Part shown: one piece after another, positions 1 through 7,029 of the stretch | How positions within the stretch are numbered: the stretch's first letter is position 1 | Layout: each line of letters starts with the position of its first letter | Origin: CAZWZG01 sp964638245 | GTDB taxonomy: Bacteria; Pseudomonadota; Alphaproteobacteria; Rhodobacterales; Rhodobacteraceae | Direction: 5' to 3' | Length of the DNA: 11,528 nucleotides | NCBI GenBank assembly: GCA_964638245.1 | Contig: CAZWZG010000096.1 | Coordinates: 1-11,528 of the forward strand | Program-made: the position numbers and the translations under genes | The notes under the pieces: generated by a model | The model's input: the letters and a program-made list of their open reading frames with translations, nothing else | Told to the model about the DNA's origin: nothing | Databases searched by the model: none

Positions 1-617
1 TCGCGCGACGGATCAAGGATCTTGGGTGCACGCCGCATCAGGAACAGCGATAGCCAGACCGTTCCAATTATGATCGGGGCCACGACCAGCGCCGCCGTCA
101 AGTGCCCCTCAGCCGTGTTGCCCGCGATCGCGGGGACGGCCGCGCCACCCAGCAGGATACCGATGGATGCAAACGCCATGCGCCAGCCGGTGATCGCCGA
201 GCGCTCTTTGGGATCTTGCGTGATCTCTCCGGCCATCGCGCCGTAAGGGATGGCCGTCATCGTGAACCCAAGCGTCGCCAGCACAAAGAACCCGCCAACC
301 CAAATCGCAGGCGATGCCGCGCCGGGCGCCGCAAAGAGGCCGATCATGCCCATCGCCATCACCACCGCGCCAACCGCCATCCAAGGCGCGCGCCGCCCAA
401 AGCGTCCGGGCGTGCGGTCCGAAAGATAGCCGATGATCGGGTCGGTCAGGATATCGAAGACGAGGATGCCCGTTGTCAGCGCCCCGGCCAGTGCAATCGG
501 CACGCCAAGGTAGTTGGTCAAGAACGCCAGAACGAGCAACTGCTTGACGACCACAAATGTCACAATGCCCATATCAGCCAGGCCCCAGCCCGCCTTCTGT
601 CCCGTCGTCAGCGCCAT
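1..617 (-). CDS. GPH/MelB-type MFS sugar:cation symporter (5' part only, 3' end outside window)
   Basis: This gene reads open from an ATG at 615-617 down to base 1, giving 205 N-terminal residues; the rest lies outside the window. The protein begins MALTTGQKAGWGLADMG and is strongly hydrophobic, with several membrane helices (about residues 17-35, 42-60, 79-97, 105-125). Residues 59-72, DPIIGYLSDRTPGR, followed by RFGRRAPWM, match the loop 2-3 signature of the glycoside-pentoside-hexuronide:cation symporters, the MelB family, in which acidic residues just before this loop bind the coupling cation. A Shine-Dalgarno GGGAGGGAC sits a few bases upstream of the ATG. It lies 43 bp after the GNAT gene and may share its transcript. 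The inferred role is inner-membrane uptake of a sugar or glycoside with Na+ or H+; the substrate cannot be read from sequence. Confidence 0.85.
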   Translation of the reverse strand, partial: MALTTGQKAGWGLADMGIVTFVVVKQLLVLAFLTNYLGVPIALAGALTTGILVFDILTDPIIGYLSDRTPGRFGRRAPWMAVGAVVMAMGMIGLFAAPGAASPAIWVGGFFVLATLGFTMTAIPYGAMAGEITQDPKERSAITGWRMAFASIGILLGGAAVPAIAGNTAEGHLTAALVVAPIIIGTVWLSLFLMRRAPKILDPSR

Positions 618-660
618 GATGTCCCTCCCGCCCTCGTCTTCGGCGGGCGCGGCAGACCGG

Positions 661-1161
661 TCAAGAAAGACGCTGGGTCAAACGATAGATGGCCACGTCG
701 ACCGATTGGTTGAGTGCGTCAGACCACGCGCGATCCGCACCCAAACGCTCTGCCCCAAGCTTTTCCAGAACCCGGATCGATGCGGCGTTGGCAGCCATTG
801 CGCCGGCCAACAGGCGGTCCTCATCGGACTGCGCAAAGAACGCGCACGCCGCAGCGTCGGCCATCTCGGTCGCATAGCCTTTGCCCCAATGCGGGCGCGC
901 CACCCAAAAGCCCAAGCCGTTCTCGACCGAGACGCCGCCAACCAGCTGCGTCGCACCCCACGCCAACCACGATTGGCCCAGAACGGCGGCTTCAATCATC
1001 GCCGCCGCCTCGGTGTCTTGAAATGGATAGGGTTTGCCGATCAACCAGCGCGCCACGTCATAGCGCCCCATGGCCTCGGCCAACGCAGGCGCGTCAGCGT
1101 AATTGAGCGGCCGCAGGTGTAGCCGCTCCGTCGTTAGCTCTGCGTACGGATGTACGTCCAT
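661..1161 (-). CDS. GNAT-family N-acetyltransferase (RimJ/RimL-like), 166 aa
   Basis: The protein opens with ELTTERLHLRPL, the first strand typical of RimJ/RimL-type GNAT enzymes. The acetyl-CoA pyrophosphate-binding motif A appears as FWVARPHWGKGYATEM (residues 85-100), and motif B as NAASIRVLEKLGAE (125-138). The length is normal for a single-domain enzyme. The predicted reaction is transfer of acetyl from acetyl-CoA to an amine, either a protein N-terminus or a small molecule; the acceptor is unknown. The ATG lies inside the end of the upstream GNAT gene (28-bp overlap) with no good ribosome site, so translation is probably coupled to that gene. The two GNATs have similar N-terminal strands but little other identity, so if this was a duplication it is old. 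Confidence 0.85.
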   Translation of the reverse strand: MDVHPYAELTTERLHLRPLNYADAPALAEAMGRYDVARWLIGKPYPFQDTEAAAMIEAAVLGQSWLAWGATQLVGGVSVENGLGFWVARPHWGKGYATEMADAAACAFFAQSDEDRLLAGAMAANAASIRVLEKLGAERLGADRAWSDALNQSVDVAIYRLTQRLS

Positions 1162-1673
1162 GTCGGCACAGTAGCACCCCGCGCCACCGAGAACGTTTCG
1201 GCATCGCCGATATAGCCAAAGCCCTGGTTGGTCAGCACGCGCGCCGAGGCCGGGTTGTCCTGAAACACCGAGGCAAAGATCGTCTTGGCCCCTTGCGGAT
1301 TCGCTTCGAGCAAGGCGGTTACGGCTTCACTGGCAAGGCCTGTGTTCCAAAACGCAGGCGCAACCCAATAGCCGATTTCGGACTGCTCACGATCCATCGC
1401 TGTCAGGCTAATCACACCCATCAACTCGCCTAGGCCCGATTTTAGGCCGTCCATGGCCCAGGCATCCTTAACCCGGTCCTCTCCGTGGCTGCGGGCAATA
1501 TACGCTTCGGCTGTGCCAGGCGCCATCGGGTGCGGGATCGAGCTTGTGTTGCGGGCAACACGTTCGTCCCCGGCATACATATCCAGAAGGCCCGCGTCAG
1601 ACTTGCGCAAAGGGCGCAACACCATCCGCTCGGTTTCGATCACAGGCTGTGCGATCATCGTCTCGTGTTTCAT
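1134..1673 (-). CDS. GNAT-family N-acetyltransferase, 179 aa
   Basis: The N-terminal stretch VIETERMVLRPLRKSD (residues 11-26) and the block IGYWVAPAFWNTGLASEAV (100-118) place it in the RimJ/RimL branch of GNAT enzymes. Motif A is degenerate: the usual Q/R-x-x-G-x-G/A loop reads FWNTGLA, with N and T where small or basic residues are usual. Motif B, NPASARVLTNQGF (140-152), is well preserved. The first ATG is chosen because GAGGAGG lies about 10 bases upstream; Met6 is a weaker alternative. The gene starts 35 bp after the rpmA terminator and overlaps the next GNAT by 28 bp, so the pair depends on terminator read-through or its own promoter. Acetylation is inferred; the substrate is unknown. 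Confidence 0.85.
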   Translation of the reverse strand: MKHETMIAQPVIETERMVLRPLRKSDAGLLDMYAGDERVARNTSSIPHPMAPGTAEAYIARSHGEDRVKDAWAMDGLKSGLGELMGVISLTAMDREQSEIGYWVAPAFWNTGLASEAVTALLEANPQGAKTIFASVFQDNPASARVLTNQGFGYIGDAETFSVARGATVPTWTYIRTQS

Positions 1674-1708
1674 CGGTCTTGCCTCCTCGCAAGATCGGGG
1701 ACGGCCAG

Positions 1709-1740
1709 AAATAAGAAAGGGCCGGCGTTTGCGCCGACCC
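1709..1740 (-). terminator. Rho-independent terminator after rpmA
   Basis: Read on the minus strand, a 9-bp stem GGGTCGGCG/CGCCGGCCC (one G-U pair) closes a CAAA loop and is followed directly by TTTCTTATT. On the plus strand the arms are 1719-1727 and 1732-1740. It sits 28 bases past the rpmA stop and before the GNAT genes, so it should end most of the rplU-rpmA transcript. Confidence 0.85.
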
Positions 1741-1767
1741 CCTAATCTCTCGCCTTTAAGGATCGGC

Positions 1768-2037
1768 TTACTCGGCTGCCTCCACAGCTGGGAGAACCGA
1801 AATAAAGGTGCGGCCTTTGAGGCCTTTGTGGAAGGTCACGGCGCCGTCAACGGTTGCAAAGATCGTGTGGTCTTTGCCCATGCCAACGCCTTCACCCGGC
1901 CACCACTTCGTACCGCGCTGGCGCACGATGATGTTGCCAGGAATGACCGCTTGGCCACCGAATTTCTTCACACCAAGACGACGACCGGCGCTATCGCGGC
2001 CGTTACGGCTGGAACCACCTGCTTTTTTGTGTGCCAT
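1768..2037 (-). CDS. rpmA: 50S ribosomal protein L27
   Basis: The 89-residue protein begins MAHKKAGGSSRNGRDSAGRR, the nearly invariant L27 N-terminus that reaches toward the peptidyl transferase centre of the large ribosomal subunit. GVKKFGGQAVIPGNIIVRQRG and the WWPGEGVGMGKDHTIFA region follow as expected, and the length is normal. There is no extra N-terminal peptide of the kind cleaved from Firmicutes L27. The gene follows rplU with 5 bp between them. Its ribosome site AAGGAG overlaps the rplU stop codon, so the two are co-transcribed and probably translationally coupled, the conserved bacterial rplU-rpmA order. A terminator follows at 1709-1740. Confidence 0.98.
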   Translation of the reverse strand: MAHKKAGGSSRNGRDSAGRRLGVKKFGGQAVIPGNIIVRQRGTKWWPGEGVGMGKDHTIFATVDGAVTFHKGLKGRTFISVLPAVEAAE

Positions 2038-2042
2038 CTCGT

Positions 2043-2714
2043 TTACTCCTTCTCAGCGACTTTGGCTTTGGCCTGTTCGACCCAGCCTTCGCGTTCGATG
2101 CGGCCTTTGAACGAAAGCTTTTCGTCAAATTCCGCGATTTCGGCTTCGCCCCAAGCGGCGATCTGCGCGAACGACGTCACGCCAGCAGCATGAAGCTTCT
2201 TCTCCAGAGCCGGGCCAACACCCGAAAGCGCCTTCAGATCGTCCGCACCAGCGTCAGCCTTAGGGGCTTCCTTCTTCGGAGCAGCCTTGGCTTCTGCCTT
2301 GGGCTCGGCCTTTTTCGGTGCAGCCTTTGCTTTCGGCGCAGCAGCGGCAACAGCAACGGCTGCCACCGAACCAGCACCAACAGCGGCTTTGACGCCCGAC
2401 TTGTCAGCGCCTTTTTCCAGAAGCTCGGTCACTTTGACCAGCGTCAGTTGCTGACGGTGACCCTTCGTGCGCTTGGAGCCGTGCTTACGGCGGCGCTTGA
2501 CGAAATGGATGACCTTGTCGCCCTTCACCTGATCGACGACCTCGGCCTGAACCGCCGCACCATCAACCATCGGCGTGCCAACCTGTGCACCGATCATCAG
2601 AATATCATTGAATTGAACCGTTTCACCCGGTTCTGCCGCCAGTTTCTCGACGCGAAGAACGTCTCCGCTGGCAACGCGGTATTGTTTACCGCCAGTCTTC
2701 AGGACCGCAAACAT
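2043..2714 (-). CDS. rplU: 50S ribosomal protein L21 with C-terminal Ala/Lys linker and helix-hairpin-helix extension
   Basis: Residues 1-103 are a complete L21, from MFAVLKTGGKQYRVASGD through FVKRRRKHGSKRTKGHRQ (71-88), which binds 23S rRNA. Bacterial L21 is usually about 100 residues; this one is 223. A low-complexity stretch rich in A, K, P and E (about 104-156) leads to DDLKALSGVGPALEKKLHAAG (158-178), a helix-hairpin-helix pattern, then a tail to residue 223 containing GRIEREGWVEQAKAK. From memory of the group, similar tails end L21 and NuoE in Rhodobacterales. The start at 2714 is preferred over a longer open frame beginning at 2873 because L21 homology begins at this Met and GGAGAGGG lies just upstream. 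It is the first gene of the rplU-rpmA operon. Confidence 0.96.
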   Translation of the reverse strand: MFAVLKTGGKQYRVASGDVLRVEKLAAEPGETVQFNDILMIGAQVGTPMVDGAAVQAEVVDQVKGDKVIHFVKRRRKHGSKRTKGHRQQLTLVKVTELLEKGADKSGVKAAVGAGSVAAVAVAAAAPKAKAAPKKAEPKAEAKAAPKKEAPKADAGADDLKALSGVGPALEKKLHAAGVTSFAQIAAWGEAEIAEFDEKLSFKGRIEREGWVEQAKAKVAEKE

Positions 2715-2829
2715 GCGCCCTCTCCTATCATTTCCGCGCCTTGCGGCCGCTGGTTGCCCAGTGTTTTGGGGGCCAAAACCCCGCCTCAGGCTGCGCGCCC
2801 CTCCATGGGGACGACATTTCAAAACCAAA

Positions 2830-2850
2830 GGCGGACCAAGAAAGTCCGCC
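2830..2850 (-). promoter_or_regulatory. Hairpin in the rplU 5' leader, possible attenuator
   Basis: A perfect 7-bp stem, GGCGGAC/GTCCGCC, has a 7-base loop. On the minus strand TTTGGTTTTG follows it, so it resembles an intrinsic terminator. It lies 116 bases before the rplU start and would be near the 5' end of an rplU transcript. It could be an attenuator, an autoregulatory leader element or a transcript-stabilising stem; the sequence does not decide between these. Confidence 0.4.
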
Positions 2851-2860
2851 AGAGATCGCG

Positions 2861-2889
2861 CTTTTGGCTCCAACGCCCCTTTATGTCAA
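2861..2889 (-). promoter_or_regulatory. Candidate rplU-rpmA promoter
   Basis: On the minus strand a consensus -35 TTGACA (2884-2889) is followed 17 bases later by CAAAAG (2861-2866), a poor -10. It lies in the 267-bp divergent gap between rplU and the OmpA-family gene and points toward rplU. The -35 is convincing but the -10 is weak. I could not pick a convincing promoter for the divergent plus-strand gene. Confidence 0.3.
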
Positions 2890-2981
2890 GCCTCGTTTGC
2901 ACGCCGCTCTGTTGATTTGAAATCTAGAAAGCGCCAAACTTCCGAGCATTGCTAATAAACCCTAATTGACTGGATTTAGAC

Positions 2982-4190
2982 ATGCGTCGCTTTTGCCTTG
3001 CGTCCGCGCTTTCATTTTTGGCCTTTCCCGCGGTTTCGGATGATGCGCCCCAACGTCCGGACCTTCTCACCTTCGCACAAGGCGTTTTACCGGTCGCGAT
3101 CCAGATGCCGGGCACAGACATGCGTACCGGTATGGAACATGCCATCGCGGCCATTGACGGCAACCCCGTCAAGTTCGGCGCCACTCCGAAACCCGGCCTT
3201 GCGACGGACGGTGTCGCTCTTGTTTACGCGATGCCCGCACCGACAAGGTTCGACCGCTTCGCCGTTCCGGGAATCCGCGAAACACCAAGCCCTTCGCAGA
3301 CCTTCTTCAAAACGGTCGAACTCTTTGGTGCCCCGACAATCGAAGGACCTTGGGCATATTTGGGCGGCGGCGAACTGACGCCTCATGATGCCAGAGGTCA
3401 GATCACCGAGCTTGGCGTGCAACCCGATGCACCGGCCGTGTCCTTTGTCGCCCTCAGATTGAGCGGTGGTGTCGATCTCCAGCGCGAAATGACGTTTTTC
3501 GAGTTCACCGAGATTATTGCCAACGGGACGCAGGCCGACCAAGCGCTCGCCACCGGATTCAGCGGCATTTGGTCTGGTCGTGGGGTCAAGATCGAGTTGG
3601 CTCAGGATGGGCCGACTGTTGCGGGATGCTATGATCGAGGAAGCAAACTGTCAGGCACGGTCGAAGGCCCGGTTTTGCGCGCACTAGGTCAGGATCAGGC
3701 AGGCATCCAATCCCAGTTCATTCTGTTGCTCGACGATGGTGGCGCACTTCGCGGGCTGCGCTCCTCCAACGGGGCACCGTTCAAACCTTATGATGGCGAG
3801 GTATCCAGCAACGCGCCAGAGTGCTTTGCTCCAGAACCGCCGAAACTCGGCTGTGGCGCAATCATCCACGGTCTTGGATTTGATTTTGATTCCGACGTCC
3901 TCCGCCCATCTTCGGCACCTGTCCTCCAGGCACTCTACAGCGGCCTCGCCTCTGAGCCTGCCCAGCGCGTTCAGATCATTGGCCATTCTTCAAGCGAAGG
4001 CGCCGCCGACTACAACCGCGACCTGTCCCAACGGCGGGCGCAATCGGTTGTTGCCGCTCTGGTCCAGATGGGCCTTGATCCCGCGCGCCTTTCCGCGGGC
4101 GGCAAAGGCGAGGATGAACCCATTGCAAGCAATGGCGACGAAGCTGGCCGATCGCTCAATCGGCGCGTCGAAGTCTCGTGTGCTGGATGA
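2982..4190 (+). CDS. Secreted OmpA-family protein with C-terminal peptidoglycan-binding domain, 402 aa
   Basis: The N-terminus MRRFCLASALSFLAFPAVSDD is a Sec signal peptide with likely cleavage after AVS (about residue 19). The C-terminal third (about 298-402) is an OmpA/MotB-type domain: FDFDSDVLRPSS (301-312), a VQIIGHSSSEG strand (about 330-340), the helix NRDLSQRRAQSVVAAL with the conserved R and A (345-360), and LNRRVEVSC near the end, whose arginine normally contacts diaminopimelate of peptidoglycan. Residues 20-290 are unfamiliar; the stretch around 80-185 looks beta-rich. No outer-membrane barrel or lipobox is seen, so it is probably periplasmic and wall-attached. The ribosome site is weak. 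It is divergent from rplU and converges on the DUF2059 gene, whose stop lies 3 bp away. Confidence 0.82.
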   Translation: MRRFCLASALSFLAFPAVSDDAPQRPDLLTFAQGVLPVAIQMPGTDMRTGMEHAIAAIDGNPVKFGATPKPGLATDGVALVYAMPAPTRFDRFAVPGIRETPSPSQTFFKTVELFGAPTIEGPWAYLGGGELTPHDARGQITELGVQPDAPAVSFVALRLSGGVDLQREMTFFEFTEIIANGTQADQALATGFSGIWSGRGVKIELAQDGPTVAGCYDRGSKLSGTVEGPVLRALGQDQAGIQSQFILLLDDGGALRGLRSSNGAPFKPYDGEVSSNAPECFAPEPPKLGCGAIIHGLGFDFDSDVLRPSSAPVLQALYSGLASEPAQRVQIIGHSSSEGAADYNRDLSQRRAQSVVAALVQMGLDPARLSAGGKGEDEPIASNGDEAGRSLNRRVEVSCAG

Positions 4191-4193
4191 AAC

Positions 4194-5018
4194 CTAAAGG
4201 TCCTGACCGGCGATGAAATCCGCCGCCGCCCGCCCGAGCCGGTATGAGCTTTCGTTGAAGAAGGCATCGAACCCGGCAAAGATTGCACTGTTGAAGGACT
4301 TGCCCACATCCGTGCGCGCATGGGCGATGTAAGCTTCAACGTCCTCATCCGAGAGCCCGTCGAACGCAAGATAGAAGTAAGCCTGCAGCCATTCACGCGC
4401 ATTGACCCGGATCTCGGTCTCCCGTTCATAGACGCGGGCGATGATTTCGCGCTGCGTCAGGCGCTGTTCGAACATCTCGTTTTCGGCCATCCCGCTTAAG
4501 AAAGCGAAATTCGTGTTCAGGGCGCCCATCACATTACGCTCGACAAGCCCGTTCACTTCCAAAAACCCGTCGATCAGCTCGCGGCGCGGATCAATCTCTC
4601 CGACGAGGTCTTCGTAAGCCGTGATCGCGGCCGCCTCGACGTCGTCGTCCTGTATCCCCTGACGCGCGCGCAATTCGCCCATGATGATGCGATCCCCCAG
4701 CGGGGTTTCGTAAAACGCAAAAAGCGGCTCCAGATCGACGTCTTCCATTGAAGCTACAAACGCGTCCTTGAACGTCGCGCGGACGGTTTCGACGTCATAG
4801 ACATCTGCCACCAACGCCGCCCAGGCCGATCCGCCCCGCCCCGCAAACATCTCCTCTTCGATGCCCGCGGCCTCTTCGATCCCCTCTTCGGAAACGATGG
4901 CAAGGTATTCATCCAGCTGCAGCATCTCCAGCAAACGATCGACATCGCCCGATTGTGCGGCGGCAAAAGTCACCGAAAGGATCAGAGCAAAAAGAGAGAC
5001 CAAAAGGCGTTTGAGCAT
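4194..5018 (-). CDS. Secreted DUF2059-domain protein, 274 aa
   Basis: MLKRLLVSLFALILSVTFAAAQ is a clear signal peptide with cleavage after AAA or AQ. The mature protein is acidic and helical. It carries DVDLEPLFAFYETPLGDRI (about residues 93-111), matching the DUF2059 pattern of a helix ending in FYxSPxG, and a second helical half containing AYFYLAFDGLSDEDVEAYIAHARTD, which reads like a repeat of the same motif. DUF2059 proteins are periplasmic and of unknown function. GGAGAAG precedes the ATG at good spacing. The gene appears single, with no same-strand neighbour in the next 390 bp upstream except the divergent tRNA. Identity as a DUF2059 member is recognition by motif; no role can be assigned. 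Confidence 0.8.
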   Translation of the reverse strand: MLKRLLVSLFALILSVTFAAAQSGDVDRLLEMLQLDEYLAIVSEEGIEEAAGIEEEMFAGRGGSAWAALVADVYDVETVRATFKDAFVASMEDVDLEPLFAFYETPLGDRIIMGELRARQGIQDDDVEAAAITAYEDLVGEIDPRRELIDGFLEVNGLVERNVMGALNTNFAFLSGMAENEMFEQRLTQREIIARVYERETEIRVNAREWLQAYFYLAFDGLSDEDVEAYIAHARTDVGKSFNSAIFAGFDAFFNESSYRLGRAAADFIAGQDL

Positions 5019-5103
5019 CGTACTTCTCCAACGTGCGTGCCCTTGGAATGTAGGGCCGCTCCCCCATCACGCCAAGCAGATAAGCAAAAGCGATCAAAAG
5101 TGG

Positions 5104-5132
5104 TTGAAGTGTGCGCGCCATTCGCCTAGACG
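5104..5132 (+). promoter_or_regulatory. Candidate promoter for tRNA-Ser
   Basis: TTGAAG (5104-5109) and TAGACG (5127-5132) are separated by exactly 17 bases. A start about 7-10 bases later would fall just before the mature tRNA 5' end at 5150, as expected for a stable RNA promoter. The TAGAC -10 type is common in this bacterial group. Confidence 0.5.
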
Positions 5133-5149
5133 GCACGCCAGACCCCCGC

Positions 5150-5239
5150 GGAGAGGTGCCGGAGTGGTCGAACGGGGCGGTCTCGAAAACCGTTGTGGGT
5201 GCAAGCCCACCCAGGGTTCGAATCCCTGTCTCTCCGCCA
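5150..5239 (+). tRNA. tRNA-Ser (anticodon CGA)
   Basis: A 90-base class II tRNA folds completely. The acceptor stem GGAGAGG pairs with TCTCTCC (one G-T), followed by discriminator G and encoded CCA. The anticodon stem is GCGGT/ACCGT with loop CTCGAAA, placing anticodon CGA at 5184-5186, which reads the UCG serine codon. A long variable arm (TGGG...CCCA) is typical of serine tRNAs, and the T arm is CAGGG-TTCGAAT-CCCTG. A weak small inverted repeat (CTGT/ACAG around CTCG, 5247-5258) followed by TTGATTT may terminate it. It stands directly beside the accessory region, a common position for integrated elements, but I found no second copy of its 3' end in the window. Confidence 0.97.
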
Positions 5240-5280
5240 CACAGTCCTGTCTCGACAGTTGATTTCCAACGGCGCCAGAA

Positions 5281-5299
5281 TAGTCCCGCATTTCCGGGA
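5281..5299. repeat. Candidate recombination-site repeat, left copy
   Basis: TAGTCCCGCATTTCCGGGA matches the right copy at 7817-7836 in about 16 of 20 aligned positions with one gap, in the same orientation. It overlaps an inverted repeat CCCGC/GCGGG (5285-5289 and 5304-5308). It lies between the tRNA and the recombinase pseudogene. The 5240-5412 stretch holds no gene that I can see. Its use as an attachment site is inference. Confidence 0.35.
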
Positions 5300-5412
5300 A
5301 CTAGCGGGTGGTGGTGCATCCAGAGACTGACAGCGAGACCCGATTGCGAGCCCTTTCGGCCAATAGTCTCAGCGTCCCTTTTCCAGAGTAGACGAAGCGA
5401 TACGTGGGATGA

Positions 5413-7029
5413 TCAAAGCTGCGCGAGGATGTGGTCCTGTTCCGCCCAGGAGGCCGGAAGTCCTCGTCGGCGGATCCAGTTCGTGGTCAACGCGGGTGGT
5501 TGTCGACCTTCCAGGATTGCCCGGACGAGCCTTGGTGAGAGGAAAGCGAAGGGCAGCATCTGGCCGAGGTATTTGACCGATATGCCGTCTCGGGCGGCAA
5601 TGGTGGCAAGGTCTTCGCCCTTTCGTAGAGCTTCACGTCAGGCTGATGCCCGCGCAATATTGGAGATCAGGATTTCATCTCTGCCGGTTTGTCCAGCGCC
5701 AATGACCAGCCTGCGCTCTACGCCGCGGCGACGCTGCAGAAACGGCAGTCGCAACGACAGCGCTTCCGATGAGATATTGGTACGTGCAACCTGCAGCCTC
5801 CTCGCGGTCTCACCGGGATCTAGATCGATCGCAACGGCGCCATCCGCAAGCCTTGCCTCTCTTACGATGCTAAGTACCTGAAGCCCAAGCGCATCCGCGC
5901 TTGACCTAATCCGCCCAATCACGTGCACGCGGCTCTCCGAGATGTCACCGCGATCGATGCATTCCACGAGGTGCTACAGCACTGAGCGTGCAAGATCTCT
6001 CTCCAGTTGGTCCGCCGGAAGCCGCCATCCAGTGCCGTCATCGGACGCTCCGGTCACGAGTCTCCGGGAGACATAATAGCGATACCGTTTATCCCCCTTG
6101 CAGGCGTACGAAGGGGTCAGACGATCTTCGGTCTCATCAAATATCTTGCCCGCCAACGGTGATAGATGGGCTGCGGAAGGCTTGCTGCGCGATCTGGCCG
6201 AGCGATCCTTCAGCCGGGTTTGGATGGCGTCAAAACGGTCGGGATCAATGATCGCGGTGTGCTGGCCTTCATGCACTTCGTCCTTATGGCGAATACGGCC
6301 GGCGTAGACTGGATTCGATAGTACATGGTGGATTTGCCTCCGGCCCATCAACGATCCCCCGCGCGGCGTTCCCCCCCGACCGATCCGTCTCTTTGATCTA
6401 AACCCGAGCTTCATGGCTTCCTTTGTGACCGCCGTCACCGAACCGAATGTCTCATAGAATTCGAAGAGCGTTCGTACGGTCGCCGGCTCCGTTGGAACAA
6501 CGCGCAATGTTCGGTCTTCGGCTTCATAGCCAAGTGGCACGTTTCCTCCCATCCAGAGTCCCTTGGCCTTCGAGGTCGCGATCTTGTCGCGGATGCGCTC
6601 GGCGGTCACTTCCCGTTCGAACTGCGCAAACTACAATAGAACGTTCAGCGTGAGCCGCCCCATGCTTGTTGCATTATTGAACGACTGAGTCACCGAGACG
6701 AAGGATGCCCCAGCTGCGTCGAGCCGCTCGACCAGTTTCGCAAAGTCAGTGAGCGACCGTGTCAACCGATCGATCTTGTAGACGACGATCCGGTCGACGC
6801 GGCCTACCTCGACATCATTCATCAGGCGTTGGAGTGCCGGACGATCGAGATGGCCGCCGGAGATTCCACCATCATCGTAGCGCCCTTTGACCAACACCCA
6901 GCCCTCGTGCCTCTGGCTCTCGATATAGGCCGCGCAGGCCTCGTGCTGCGCATCGAGCGAGTTGAAGCCTTGGTCCAGGCCCTCCTCGCTCGACTTGCGG
7001 GTGTAGATTGCGCAGCGGGTCTTCTACAT
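5413..7029 (-). pseudogene. Large serine recombinase (resolvase/invertase family), four in-frame stops
   Basis: A single frame from ATG 7029 to TGA 5413 spans 538 codons, the usual size of this family, with no frameshift. The resolvase domain is recognisable: CAIYTRKSSEEGLDQ with the catalytic serine in RKSS, GGISGGHLDRPAL, and VYKIDRLTRSLTDFAKLVERL. The recombinase zinc-ribbon-type region follows: NVPLGYEAEDRTL, RRQIHHVLSNPVYAGRIRH and KRYRYYVSRRLV. The C-terminus, FLSPRLVRAILEGRQPP, is also typical. Stops interrupt it at codon 2 (TAG, 7024-7026), codon 133 (TAG, 6631-6633, at the serine of the usual LLSFAQFERE), codon 352 (TAG, 5974-5976) and codon 464 (TGA, 5638-5640). Such enzymes cut and rejoin DNA between attachment sites; this copy should be inactive unless the stops are read through. 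It follows the DUF2924 gene with a near-overlapping start. Confidence 0.92.

Noticed and set aside
102..713. Arginine-rich plus-strand frame opposite the transporter
   Set aside because: Composition is that of an antisense shadow; the minus-strand MFS frame has clear helices and signature.
2715..2873. Longer L21 start at 2873
   Set aside because: The extra 53 codons show no L21 homology and cover the leader hairpin, while GGAGAGGG precedes the ATG at 2714.
5150..5239. Idea that the tRNA-Ser is an amber suppressor reading the three TAG codons
   Set aside because: The anticodon is CGA, not CTA; it reads UCG. No suppressor tRNA is present in the window.
5111..5881. Long plus-strand frame across the tRNA and recombinase C-terminus
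   Set aside because: It runs through a tRNA gene and opposes the recognisable recombinase frame; a GC-rich shadow.
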